This document shows positions 40,560 through 52,564 of a stretch of 64,000 bases of DNA, piece after piece (within the stretch, counting starts at the first letter, position 1; every line of letters starts with the position of its first letter). The stretch covers positions 37,588,010 to 37,652,009 of the forward strand of contig CM064572.1 in the NCBI GenBank assembly GCA_032716605.1. The letters run 5' to 3'. The notes beneath the pieces are model-generated. The model had not been told where the DNA came from. It made no database searches and saw only the letters and a list, made by a program, of their open reading frames with translations. Made by a program: the position numbers and the translations under genes. This DNA comes from Paralithodes platypus (taxonomy: Eukaryota > Arthropoda > Malacostraca > Decapoda > Lithodidae).

Positions 40560-40971
40560 GATAATTGCAGTTACAGACACTCAGACCACACAGACCTTGC
40601 GGTCTTTACTAGGTGGTCCTGCCTTAAAACTCATAGATAGTGATAGTGTATAGTAGAAAATAGGACATGAAAGTAGAAAGCTCTCTCCCCACCTTCTGTT
40701 CCGTACCAGAAAATAGGATGAAGTGTAACCTTAAGGGTCAGGAAATGCCCACATGGAAAGTTGTTATAGAGAATAGAAAGCAATTAGTTTAAGGAGAGAG
40801 AGAGAGAATGTGTGTGTGTGTAAGTGTGTTAGGCGATAACAATGCACACCTATTCACAACTGTTACCAAAATAGAATGGACAAACTGAGAACACGAGACT
40901 AAATCATATGAAAACTACCTTTTTAATATATATATATATATATACAGTATATATATATAGGCCCACAACAA
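40558..40971. other. Spacer, no gene
   Basis: Holds the inverted copy of the GGTCTGTGTGG module (40575-40625), short GA/GT runs (40795-40830) and (TA)n (40926-40958). Confidence 0.5.
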
Positions 40972-41056
40972 TCTTATGAATGGAGGACGCCTTTAGGCAC
41001 ATGGACCATATTTGTTTTGTATTTATTTTTTCCTTCCTCTATTTATTATCTCTTAT
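40972..41056 (+). repeat. LINE-B 3'-end fragment
   Basis: ATGAATGGAGGACGCCTTTA to TATTATCTCTTATACAAATC matches the last 85 bp of LINE-B (37227-37305) but leads into (TA)n instead of poly(A). Confidence 0.8.
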
Positions 41057-41059
41057 ACA

Positions 41060-41206
<147 letters not shown>

Positions 41207-41406
41207 GTAAGGTAAATAGTCTATATATAGATGGAATGAGGCGGACTGGTGTGGAAAATGTGACTGACGTGTAGTGGTCCTTTGGTGTCAACTTATTACC
41301 TTACCTCTTCAATCCTCTGACCCCCCGGGGGGCCCCCCTTTTTCTCTTGCCACCTCCCTCTCCTCCTTTCCACCTCTGTACCTCTCCCTCCCTTCCTCCT
41401 TGCTTT

Positions 41407-41768
41407 TAAAGTACCAGCAGCTGATCAAGTCGTTTAAGGAGAAGTCATCAAGGATCATCGTCTCAGGAATCGTCCCCCGGCTCGGTGTAGAGAGCCGATT
41501 TTACAACATAGCCACCAGCACAAATCGTTGTCTAGCAAACCTCTGCAGGAAGGAGAACGTGGGATTCGTCGACACCTGGGACAATTTCTACTACGATGAC
41601 TATTTGTTTTCGGACGATGGAGTTCATCTGAACCAGGTGGGAGCAGCGCGTTTTGGGCGTCTTCTCAACGATGCGGTGAAGGATTTTCGGAGAAGAAATC
41701 GACTCAGCACAGGACAACCAGGAAGGAGGACCGAAGACAGCGAGGACGGCAATCTACAAAGGAATTAA
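41407..41768 (+). pseudogene. CR1-like ORF1 esterase C-terminus (5'-truncated)
   Basis: YQQLIKSFKEKSSRIIVSGI, VPRLGVESRF, then DDYLFSDDGVHLNQVGAARF: the last SGNH block with catalytic Asp and His. The GDS nucleophile block is absent because the element begins after it. The stop at 41766-41768 lies about 100 bp before the ORF2 ATG. Confidence 0.85.
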
Positions 41769-41866
41769 ATACTAATCCGTCAAGAACCGCGAATTTGGAT
41801 AAAGCTCCACCAACACGACCCAAATTCAAAACCGTCAGGGATAACGACCGAGGACCGAGGACAGCC

Positions 41867-44746
41867 ATGAATGTAAATGTAGATCCGACCAGAACCATTA
41901 ATTTGAATAAAGACCGTTCCTTGAATCCCAAACCCAAAACTTTGAATGTTTTCTATGCAAACGCTCGTAGCATACGCAATAAATTTTCAGATTTAGAGGA
42001 ACTAGTGTTTACAGAAAATTATGATGTGATTGGCATAATAGAATCTTGGCTCAATACACAAGATAGAGACTTTTTAGCAGAGTATTCACTTCCCGGTTAT
42101 GTAATGTTTGAGAACAGCCGAATAAATAAAAATGGAGGTGGCGTTTTATTTTATATCAAAGAAAGTCTTAACCCGACCCTCGTGTCAAAACCTCAAATTG
42201 TGAACGTCGACACATCTTTTGTGCTAATAAAGAATAATAAAGGTACAAAAATAATACTTGCGTTAATATACAGACCTCCAGCTCAATCAGTGCAAACTGA
42301 CCGAGAAATTTACGAACAAATTGCAGATGTAAGTAACTCACAAGATACCGTAATTTTTGGCGACTTTAATTTACCTGTGACCAAGTGGGGCGATACTCTT
42401 ACTTCACACTCCGGACATGACTTGTATACGAACTTGCAAGAGAGTTCGCTTTATCAATTTGTTCGAATGCCGACCCGTGGTAATAACGTTCTTGACATTG
42501 TACTTGCAACAAAAGAAGAATTAATAGAGAATTTGAATGTTGGTGATGAATTCAGTAACAGCGACCATCGTACGATAACTTTCACTTTAAAGTTTACTAG
42601 TAACGAACCAAATAGTAGCATCGAAAAAGTCCCTAATTTCAAGAAAGCAAACTTCCATAAACTTAGAGCTATGTTTAAAGAAACTGACTGGAGCTTTTTA
42701 ATTAACAATAACGACATAAATACATCTTGGAAGTTATTCGAAACCACTTACCTAAAAGCAGTGCAAGACTGCATACCATCGAAAATACGGCGTCCAGGCC
42801 ATAATAATAAGCCCAAATGGTGGAATAAAGATATTTCAAACTGCCTGCTTGCTAAAAAATTTGCTAATGATAGATTAAAATCCTCACAAAATGACGAAGA
42901 ACGGGTGAAATTTGTAGAGCTACGACGCAAAGCCAAAAAGTGAATTAAGCAAAGTAAAAAAAACTTAGAGTTACATATTGCGAATCAAAGTAAAACAAAC
43001 CCGAAAGAATTCTATAGTTATATCAGAAAGAAAAAAGTAGTTACTTCAACTGTTGGACCGTTAGTCGATGAAAATGGAGAATACACCAAAGACGAAGTAC
43101 AAATGAGTAATGCCCTCAATACCTTCTTTGCATCAGTTTTTACAACAGAAGACCTCAGTGATATCCCTACACCATCGCCGATTCAGATTGATAATTCAGA
43201 TGTTCTAAGCAATATCACCGTTACAGAGAGAGAAGTATTGAATTGTTTAGATAAACTCAAGGTAAATAAAACGCCAGGACCTGATACAATCTCGCCTAGA
43301 GTTCTAAAGGAAGCTAAGAATGAGCTCTCCAAACCACTGACATTACTATTCAATAAATCCTTGCAGTCTGGAACTATGCCTGATCAGTGGAAGCTAGCCA
43401 ACGTAACACCGATATTCAAAAAAGGCAGCAAATCCCTACCCAGTAACTATCGTCTAATTAGCTTAACCTCAGTTGTATGTAAAATGCTAGAAACGGTCAT
43501 ACGAGACAGACTCGTAAATCACTTAGAGGAAAATAACATACTTAAAGATACTCAACACGGCTTTCGTAAAAAACGTTCCTGTTTAACAAACCTCTTAGAC
43601 TTCTTCCACGATATCCTCAACCTCTACGATGAGAGTAAAGCTGTAGATATTATATACCTTGATTTTCAAAAGGCCTTTGACAAAGTTCCCCACAAACGTT
43701 TACTGCTAAAACTAAAAGCGCATGGAATACAAGACGGTGTGTTGAAATGGATAGAAAATTGGCTCAGCAACAGAAAGCAAAGGGTAGTCATAAACGGTAA
43801 GGCATCTAAATGGACCAATGTAAGTAGCGGGGTACCCCAGGGATCGGTACTAGGACCAATTCTCTTTCTAATTTACATCAACGACATAGATGAGGGTCTC
43901 ACCTGCACAATCTCAAAATTTGCTGACGATACAAAAATTGCAAATAGCGTACTCTCAAAAGAACAAGTTGACGATATGCAACACAATCTAGATAAATTGT
44001 CATGTTGGGCCCAAATTTGGCAAATGAGTTTCAATGCGGATAAATGTAAAGTACTACATGTCGGATACCTAAATGAGAAAGCAAACTATTCGATGAATGG
44101 CACTCAGCTTAAGAATGTAAACAGAGAAACTGATCTGGGAGTAACAATATCGAGTAACCTAAAACCGAGTCAACAATGTTCAGAAGTTGTTAAGAAGGCA
44201 AACAAAATAATTGGCTTTATAGGCAGGTCATTTGAGCATAAATCCAAAGAAGTTATCCTAACCCTTTACAATTCCTTAGTCCGCCCTCTTCTGGAATACT
44301 GCGTTCAATCCTGGTGCCCTTATTACCAAAAAGATATAAACAAGCTAGAACGAGTTCAACGTAGAGTTACCAAAATGATACCTAGCCTAAAGAACAAACC
44401 ATACGAAGAGCGTCTTAGAGAATTAAATCTATTTCCTTTAACCCAGCGCAGATTAAGAGGCGACTTAATTCAAGTGTTCAAAATCATCAAAGGCATCGAC
44501 AATATGAACTGTAGTAAGTACTTCACTATCGACCAATCTAATTACACGCGGGGAAACGGTTGCAAAATTATTGGTAAATCTTTTAACTCGCACGAATCTA
44601 AGAATTTCTTCTTCAATCGAGTTGTCAACTTGTGGAATGGGCTTCCCCGAGACGTTATAGACTGCAGCACCGTTGATTCATTTAAATTCCGCCTAGACAA
44701 ATATCTCGCATCAAACCCGCGACTGACTGCGTTTGTAAATGAATAA
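41867..44746 (+). pseudogene. CR1-like ORF2, open except for one TGA
   Basis: APE domain: NVFYANARSIRNKFSDLEEL, IGIIESWLN, LIYRPPAQ, VIFGDFNLPVTKW and SDHRTITF. RT: KTPGPDTISPRVLKE, NYRLISLTSVVCKML, QHGFRKKRSC, motif A YLDFQKAFDKVPHKR, motif B SSGVPQGSVLGPILF and motif C KFADDTKIA. The C-terminus is complete to 44746. The only break is TGA at 42941-42943, between endonuclease and RT. The paralogue has TTA (Leu) at the same place (31558-31560). The frame is continuous on both sides. The first in-frame ATG after the ORF1 stop is 41867. Confidence 0.92.
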
Positions 44747-45070
44747 CTTTATCCTCCCCTCAGTTACTAACCCATATGTCCCCTACTAACTTCCTAGTCC
44801 TGCCACGTTAGTGGCAGGGCAGTAGTTCCCTTTCCAATGTTCCCTTACCCACTCTAAACCACTGTTTGGACACTTGATCCTCAGTGTTTTGGAGGACAAG
44901 CAACCTAGAAGGGTCACTAGACCTGTTGTTGCTTGATTTCCTTTGTACTCCTGATTTGAGAAGGGTAAAAGACAGTATAACCATATTTGCACATTTGAGA
45001 AAACGTATACGTAATCCGATGTACTTATGCTTTCTATTTTAAAAATAAAATAAAATAATTCCTCCTGATT

Positions 45071-45355
45071 CCCCCCCCCCCCCCCCCCCCTAGTTCCTCT
45101 CCCTGCCTCTGTTCTTCCCTTACCACCCCATAGTCCCTCTCCCCCTCTCCTCCTGCCTACCTCTTACCACCCACTCTTTCTCTCTCTCACCCCCCTCCCT
45201 CCCCCCCCCCCCTCCCCCCTGCTAGCTTCCCTGGCGTATCTAGCTGTCCGTGATCCTGTCAGACCTCACGTCGTTACGCACAGATAGGCAGGCAGACACA
45301 CAGACAGACAGACGCTCGAATCGGAGCTTCTACTTTATACTATAATATATATATA
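45071..45355. repeat. C-runs and (GACA) module
   Basis: A C-run of about 21 at 45071-45091 and another at 45203-45212, then GCAGACACACAGACAGACAG and TA-rich sequence at 45285-45355, resembling the end of the module at 23396-23862. A (GA)n tract follows at 45366-45390. Confidence 0.6.
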
Positions 45356-45359
45356 TATG

Positions 45360-45390
<31 letters not shown>

Positions 45391-45397
45391 TGCAAGA

Positions 45398-45762
45398 TCA
45401 CATTCAGTACCGGTGACGTCCTTTTCATTATATTCTAGCAACTATTAGATTTTATTTGATGTAGGAAGGTCCTCTAACAATTATAATAAAAAACATAATA
45501 TACCTTCGACAATAATGTAACGTTCTCTAATACTGTTGGTTTAATATAATTAAGCACTTCGGTACCGGCGACGCCATTTTCATTGTATGCTAGCCATATT
45601 TATACGCTCTTGTGCAGCTTAAGAAAGATCTGTGGTGGTATAAAGGGTTCAGTGAGATAGTTCAAAGCCTGTTAATTGATGGAGGCCCTTTTTAAACTGA
45701 AGAATATCGTCTAATAATATCCAGAATAAAGTTAAAAGGACGTCACCAGTACAAAAGGAGAT
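45398..45762. mobile_element. TACCGG-family MITE copies (one relic, one two-ended)
   Basis: A relic starts TTCAGTACCGGTGACGTCC at 45404. A second copy runs from TTAAGCACTTCGGTACCGGC (45550) to GGACGTCACCAGTACAAAAG (about 45757), with inverted ends and the internal AGCTTAAGAAAGATCTGTGG shared with the foldback arms at 47830 and 52640. Confidence 0.65.
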
Positions 45763-45904
45763 AAAATTATATTAAATACAACAATACACTTTTGTCTATA
45801 CTTTGCATTCCCATAATGTCTTACTTTTTCGATTTCATATATTTAGGTTCTTTCATTTGTCATAATAATTTCGTTTTTCTGTATATTTGTATGATTATGC
45901 AGTT

Positions 45905-46115
45905 AAACTCTCTCTCTCTCTCTCTCTCTGTTTTTCTTAATGTTATGTTTGTTTCTTAATTTTGTTCTAATATACTACCTCAATAAGGAGTCAAATCAAA
46001 TCAAAATAGTGTGTGTGTGTGTGTGTTTTCTTAATGTTATGTTGTTTATCATATTTGTTTATGTTCTTATGCTACCCTAATAAGCAGTCTAATCTAATCA
46101 AATCAAACAAAATCG
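45905..46115 (+). repeat. Two LINE 3'-terminal fragments with (TCAAA)n tails
   Basis: CTCAATAAGGAGTCAAATCA (about 45978-46000) and CCCTAATAAGCAGTCTAATC (about 46075-46110), each led by TTCTTAATGTTATG and each followed by GT or CT microsatellite. Same family as 5805-5935. Confidence 0.6.
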
Positions 46116-46327
46116 CTCTCTCTCTCTCTCACAGCTGTCATGTTTTCCACACTTTTCGCCTCTCCTCTCTCTCTCTCTCTCTATACGTCACTCTTTTCTG
46201 GCTCTCTTTATGTTCACCTTTGACAGCTGTAGTACTCTCTTTCTTGTCAACCATTTACCTTTGTATACTCTCACTCTCTCTCACTCACTCGCTCACACAC
46301 ACTCACTCACAAACACACACACATACA

Positions 46328-46370
<43 letters not shown>

Positions 46371-46372
46371 AA
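46110..46372. repeat. (CT)n, (CA)n, (TA)n compound microsatellite
   Basis: Several tracts; apparent Ser-Leu-Thr-His coding is artefactual. Confidence 0.93.
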
Positions 46373-46877
46373 AGACTTGGGAGTGCTGATAAACGAAAAC
46401 CTAAAATCTTCCAACCAATGCACAGCGGCTCCAAACAAAGCAAACAGGGCACTAGGTTTCATCAGAAGAAACTTCCACTATCACAGCAAAGACATAGTTT
46501 TGCCCAAAGGTGAGCCACTAAACTAATCCCTTCATTGAGAAATAAATCATATGTTGAAAGACTGAGAGAACTTGATCTGTTTTTACTTAAGAAACGAAGG
46601 ATGAGAGGCCAATTGATAAGTGTTTTAGTATTCTAAAAGGATTCAGTAACCTTAACATAGCTAAGTTATTAAAAAAAGCCGAAGACACATCTACAAGAGG
46701 AAACAATTTAAAATTAATAGGGCGGAGAGCGAATCTAGATACAACATAAAATGTATTCACTCACAGTGTAATTGATGAGTGGAACAAACTTACAAATAAA
46801 GTAATAGACAGCTCCTCTATAGATACATTTAAGAAAAATCTAGACTCATACCACAGACAAATTGGTATGGAGTAGGC
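46373..46877 (+). pseudogene. LINE-D family RT C-terminal fragment with internal deletion
   Basis: KDLGVLINENLKSSNQCTA onward, then VLPK is followed at once by sequence for RATKLIPSLRNKSY, so roughly 100 bp present in the relative (39350-39450) is missing. Later parts encode DEWNKLTNKVIDSSSIDTFK. There are several stops and frameshifts and no poly(A). Confidence 0.82.
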
Positions 46878-46984
46878 AGTAATTATCACCGTTATTATTT
46901 GTTCAGCTGAATAGAGCGTTAGAAAAGAAAAACAGTAAATAGACAAATAAATAATAATAATTATATAAATCATCATTAAATATG

Positions 46985-47912
46985 TACTATTGTGGACATA
47001 AATCCTGCGACACCTGCCTGAGAGGGATCCGCGAATTGTGTTGGTAACATTGGTACCCCCGTCCCCCCACTCCATCCCCACTATACCACCCTCTCTCAGT
47101 CAAGCCCTCCCTTCCCACTCTACTTCTTTCGTTCTTGTTCACGTCTATAAGCCGTTCTTTATTTATCTCTCTCTCATCGAATCATTGTATTTTTATGTAA
47201 GTTTTCCAAATCTTCTTCCTAAAATTACATATCATACCGTTACATACTTCATATATATTGGATAATTGCCATTGTATACAAACCTAACAAAATATAACGT
47301 TTAATAATCCATTCGAATTTGGAAGTTTATTAACAATATATGTTGTTTAAGTCAAATACAATTACTGAGACTTTAACTTACTTTTGCATTATCATATTTC
47401 AATTCAGTTATAATTATCTAAGCCCGTATATCCCACTGTTTGGAGTAAGCATGTATTTCACTGTCAAAGTGTATATATTATTGAATGAAATAATTGACAC
47501 ACACACATAAAATGGGTTCCTATAATAATTTCATTGAATATTAAAATGTATAAATATATGGTTACGTGTGTATTCTCAATACTCGCCTGTCAACGCACCT
47601 CCCCCTTAACTACGGTAGCTCACACTAATCTATTCATATTTCGTAACTAGTCAACGCAAACACACGGCCACACACATTAATGTAACATTACATTACACAA
47701 ACTTGCATGTTATTTTCTTACTTGAGGAGATTTGGCGTCTTTCAACTGCCTCAGCGAGCGCTGCTCCCTCCGAGATTAACTCCTTCCGTATCGGGGTTGT
47801 GTTTTGTTTTATTGCAGCTATATTTACACAATTTTGTGCAGATAAGCAAGGATCTGTGGTATTTAGAAGAATTAATTGAGCTAGTATGAAGCCTTTTAAT
47901 TGTTACATTTCT
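46985..47912 (+). repeat. Left arm of large foldback
   Basis: Inverted relative of 52565-53412. Shared landmarks in order: TATGTACTATTGTGGACATA (outer end), GCGAATTGTGTTGGTAACAT, TTTCCAAATCTTCTTCCTA, CGCCTGTCAACGCACCTCCC, CTTAACTACGGTAGCTCACA, TTTGGCGTCTTTCAACTGCC, GGATCTGTGGTATT (inner end). Arms differ by indels. The inner 130 bp resemble the TACCGG MITE family. No coding signal. Confidence 0.85.
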
Positions 47913-47926
47913 TTCCTTAATTGAAT

Positions 47927-47957
<31 letters not shown>

Positions 47958-48499
47958 TTATAAAAGACCTCCGTCTACGTATTGTGAAAAACCTGTTATC
48001 CTCCGGCAAATTGTGGGGTTGAGTGAGTGAAGGGGGGGACAGTGAATGAAGGAGGATACATGTTTTTTCATAATACGTGTTGCTAGCCCCAAACGCGCGA
48101 GCAACTGTGGCTTTCAACCATCCGACACATCCCCTTTTATTTATATGCATCACACATGTTAAATACAAATACAGTTTATGTTTTGTTTTACCCTACTGTG
48201 GAAAGACTACGGATACACCACTCCTGCCCGGGCCTCACACAGTGGCATGACCCAGTCCAGTCGAACTGAGCTCATGACGCTGGTGGCATTGCCCCGGAGG
48301 ATAGCCATCCCTAGTCTTTGCTTGAGCCAGAGGGTTTCCCGGGGTTCTCCTGAAACTTCTCTGATTTTAACTTATAAATTTAGCTATTCTCCATTCACTC
48401 GAAACATACATCTGGCTCCTAATTGGTGTTTGTATCGACGTTTATGATTTCCCATCTTATCAATACCGTAGCTCACTGGCCCAGAAGAGTCGCATAACT
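47913..48499. other. Spacer, no gene
   Basis: Starts with a pure A-run (47927-47953), then mixed sequence including a GC-richer stretch at 48215-48360. Nothing recognisable. Confidence 0.5.
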
Positions 48500-49092
48500 G
48501 ATAATGTCTGTATTATTATCTTTATTATTCTATATGCATTCATTATATTAGACACGTTTTAATAATGTTAATGATTACTTAACTATCTACAGTGATATCC
48601 AAATCTTAAGAGTCATGATATATTACATTAATACACATTTATCACATATATTGCATACAGTATACACAAGCGAAATAAAGAAATGATAAACCCCAAAAAG
48701 TACGGTTAGTAAGAGATGAATATTGACTGACTAGGCCCACGTGTCTTAGACCCAATCACAGGCCCTGCTTCACTTATTATTCACAATAATAATAAGATAG
48801 GCAGGGATGGCATTTCATATCTTGCTTGTGTTTACGGTATTATATCTGCGTTATTTATGTGTTTTCTGTAATAGTTCTTTGCTCTTAAGGTTTGGATATC
48901 ACTCTAGATTATCACATTATTTGAATTAATTAAACTTATCTTTATTATTTTATATTTGGTCATTAAACTAGATAAGTCTTAGTAATTAGAATTATAATGC
49001 TAATGTGATAAGTTATATCCAAACCTTAAGAGCTATAAAATATCACATAGGACACATATATAACGTGGATATCATGCAGTAAACACAAACAA
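48500..49092. repeat. Hairpin MITE-like repeat, one complete and one partial copy
   Basis: 48833-48920 and 49000-49092 form inverted arms: TTGTGTTTACGGTATTATAT and CTCTTAAGGTTTGGATAT pair with ATATCCAAACCTTAAGAGCT and CATGCAGTAAACACAAAC. 48500-48680 repeats the right-arm sequence in direct orientation (ATATCCAAATCTTAAGAGTC, CATACAGTATACACAAGC). No target duplication identified. Confidence 0.7.
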
Positions 49093-49849
49093 GGAAACAT
49101 ATGCTGTCACTGCCTATTTAAATGTGTAAATGTGTGGTAGAAGTATTCAGTGGTCAATACAGAGCTAAACTGTTTCGAGTTTGAATATTGCCTCCTCCTG
49201 TCGGAGGATATTCTTTGGTTTACCTTGCAACACCATTTACCCCTTGAGATTCATGACGCATTTTGACAGTTTATTGTGGCCCTTTTTCGACGATTTTATA
49301 CAGCGTAAGAAGAACCTTTGGGATGTAGGATAAACTATAATTTGTTAACAGTGATTAAATTATAGAAATATTTCTATATCTATATTAATCACGATTGAAG
49401 TAGCTTAAATGATGCAGGACAAGCTATCACATGTATTATTATCATAGTTACAGACACAAATACTTATAATAAATTGACAAGTAGAATCTTTGTCATCTTT
49501 ATATGCCTTCATTTACTACCATTTCACACACATATTTGTTTTCACTCACACCTCCATTAGTTATAATTGTGACACAAGGTTACATTGTTTCTGTTGTAAC
49601 TGTTCATACATTACTTCCAATGATGTTTTAATGAATTGCACGTCTGTAATTTGTTAACAAATAACCTATAACTCAAACAATATCTACACTGCATCATATT
49701 ATTGTAATAATAAATTTTGAAACAAACTGCCTGGGGAATTTAGTATATGGTGAAACCACAACAAACACTTCGGCTTAGGAGTCTCTAAAACGTTTTTGTT
49801 TTCTCTCTCTCTTCTATCTATCTATCTATATGCTCAGGCCCAATCCCCA
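49093..49849. other. AT-rich spacer with a MITE relic
   Basis: 49240-49340 keeps CCCCTTGAGATTCATGACGC and CGACGATTTTATACAGCGTA, related to the TACCGG family. The rest is AT-rich and unassigned. Confidence 0.5.
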
Positions 49850-50880
49850 TTTTGGGAGTAGCCGACTCAAGACAGAGTAAGAACAGGGAAAACACAAAAA
49901 CAACTTAAAACAAAAAATAAACACAGATAAAAAACACAAACTCACACACATCCAGGTCACCCAGGAGAAGACCCAGAGACCAGGGTTACCAAGGTCGCTC
50001 CAGCACTCCCCCGGCCCCTGACCACCCGGAGAGGTTCCGATCTCGGCAGGCAGACATGCAGCGGAGCCAAAGCCACAAGCCCTCCCACCACACTTCCAGG
50101 CACACCCTTCATATTAATCGTCTCCCCGGGCCAGGCGCCTGATGGACTATTATCTAGTCGAACTTGCGCCCGACCCCTTACTCCAAATGACCACGCGTTC
50201 ACTCAACTATTCACAAGCATTCTCCATTCACTCCTGTCAACCACCACTTCCCCTGCCTGATCTATAGTCATTCCTCTATCATCCAAAGCCTTTCTTACAC
50301 AGTCTCTCCATCTCAATGGGGGTCTTCCTGCCCTTCTATCTCCCCTTGTACCTGACTCACATATTCTCTTTGTAAGCCTTTCATCTCCCATTCGTTCAAC
50401 ATGACCATACCAGCTCAGCACCCTTCTGTCCACTCTGGCTGACAAATATTCCTGCTGCCCCACTCTCCTACGTATCTCTTCATTCCTCAATCTGTCTCTA
50501 CGAGTAACTCCACACATACTCCTCAAACAGCTCATCTCCATCACATCCAGCCCTCTTTTCTCCTTTTTCTTCAGAGCCCATGTCTCAGCCCCATACATCA
50601 CTGTTGGCACAACAATTCCTTGATACAGTGCACTTTTTACTTTCACTCCGAGATTTTTCGTCTTCCACATACTTCCCATTGCTCCGAAAACCTTCCTTCC
50701 TTCACACACTCTCTGTTTTATCTCCACTTCCATACCTCCACTCCTGCTTATCGTTCCTCCTAGATATTTAAAACACTCTACTTGTTCCAATATTTCCCCA
50801 GCCAGCCTCACATCTAGATTCACCCTATGCTCTCCCCTATTACACACCATTACTTTACTTTTATTGACGTTCACCTTCAG
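49850..50880 (-). pseudogene. RTE/L1-like LINE, RT C-terminal fragment plus 3' UTR
   Basis: The minus-strand frame 50874-50203 (223 codons, no stops) encodes NVNKSKVMVCNRGE, VECFKYLGGTISRSGGMEVE, VPTVMYGAETWALKKKEKRG, VLSWYGHVERMGDERLTKR and RRAGRPPLRWRDCVRKAL. This is the post-RT region common in RTE-like invertebrate LINEs. The catalytic RT blocks are missing (5' truncation at about 50880). A 3' UTR of about 350 bp follows to about 49850. It lies inside the large foldback. Clade assignment is tentative. Confidence 0.85.
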
Positions 50881-51784
50881 TGTACCGTAAATAAAGCCCA
50901 GAGCGAAGAAGTGATTTTATATATTTCATACAATTATATATATTTTTATTTTATTTTTCTAATTATTTTTTTAACTTGGTATACAACAGAAGGTTCGGCC
51001 TTACATGGACACTTCACGCATAAGCTATATACGAACACGTGAACATTGTATATATCTATCTATATCAATTAATTGCACGTGAAGAAAGAAAATGGTACCG
51101 GTATTTCATAATTATGTAACCAACCCTCGCATTTACTTTTCACAGCATGAATTTGAGAAATATTGGATTGAAAACTATATTCAGCAAATTGATGGTGTAT
51201 ACAGCTAATAGCTACAAACACAATCAATATAATAATATTTAGGACAAAAAAAAAAGGTGTACAAATAAATGCCACCGTATATAAATAAGGCTATAGCAAT
51301 AGTGCTCTCAGCTTAATGACGTGTTGCATAGGAAACCAAAAACTTTACCGGTAATCTTATTGTTGGACAAGACGATAATCAAACGCAAAACATTTCCGCT
51401 GCGTGTTTAACAATACCTCTACCACTCTAGTGTAAATCTAATCTCTTTGGAGGACAGCCTAATTGTATTATCATTAAAATAAATAGGCCTAATAATTCAA
51501 TGTTTTATTGTATGATCTGTTTGACCCAATAGCAATTGTGTTGAAACACCTATTAAATAATTGGACATTACATATTTAAAGTAATAAAGGGACAACAATA
51601 ATCTTATTTACATTAGGTGAATTCCCACTGTTTCAGTATTTACAAGATTCCTTAACCATTATATTTATATCCTACTTCATGAATCATTAGGTTGTTGGTG
51701 TTTGTATTAGTCTCTTTGGTTGGTGTTTTATTATAAGGTATGGGCAGGAATCTCCCCATCCAATTAACGCTACGATTATGAGGT
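50881..51784. other. AT-rich spacer, no gene
   Basis: No motif-bearing frame, no strong repeat. Confidence 0.5.
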
Positions 51785-51788
51785 TTAA

Positions 51789-52005
51789 CTCATTCAGTAC
51801 CGGTGATATTGTTTTCATCATAATATTATTCTGGCAAATATTAGACGATTGTATTAAGCTAAAGAAGGGCGTCTACTATTTGAAATGCTACATACTATCG
51901 CAAATAACACCTTAGCTACCAAAGTCCCTTTCTTATCTACATATAATAGGCTGCATATAGCCATAGTGAAATATATATGAGATGTCCTCGGTACCAAAAG
52001 GGCTA
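51789..52005. mobile_element. TACCGG-family MITE copy
   Basis: Left end TTAACTCATTCAGTACCGGT with GATATTGTTTTCATCA; right end GATGTCCTCGGTACCAAAAG in inverse orientation; internal TTAGACGATTGTATTAAGCT. TTAA is present at the left (51785-51788) but not clearly at the right. Confidence 0.65.
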
Positions 52006-52564
52006 CTAAAATGTCTCTATTTATGGCCTAGCTAAGATTCACCAAGGTCCTCTGCTCTGTGATATATAAATTCACCTGCAGCGGAACGATATCCCTTAAG
52101 CTACTTCACACGTGATTAATATATATATAGAAATATTAGTTCTATAAATTTGTCATGTTTAAGGAATTATGGTCCGTTTTGTCTTACGAATTTCCACCGC
52201 CTTTATGTTCGACTTACTAATTCGTGTCAACTGTCATATTTAACATAGCCTACCCAAATGTCATACCATATATTGGCATTTTGCCTCAACGTTATGATGA
52301 AACAGAGTCGAAATTAATTTCGTGTAAATTTACATACATGCAATCCAAAAATATATTTGACTGAACTGCACTTCTGTATTTGTTTATGGTAATCGAAGGG
52401 ACAAGAAGAACCAGACCCACTCTCGTGGGTCCATCTATCCGCTCGGAAGGAGGGAGAACTGTAGCACTTCCTTCACTGCCTACAGGTGGCCTCTCCCAAC
52501 ACTTTAATCTCACCCTCTCCAGTGAATGGAGTATAGATATTTATTAACATTATTATTCAGTAAA
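52006..52564. other. Spacer, no gene
   Basis: No supported feature. Confidence 0.5.

Larger units (their letters stand above)
41407..45055 (+). mobile_element. CR1-like LINE, nearly complete from mid-ORF1, single stop in ORF2
   Basis: Contains the ORF1 esterase end (41407-41768), ORF2 (41867-44746) and a 3' UTR to 45055 ending in a short (AAATAAAAT)-like tail. The 5' boundary is a truncation inside ORF1 preceded by CT-rich sequence. It is a paralogue of 31026-39020. This is the best-preserved APE-type LINE in the window. Confidence 0.9.
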
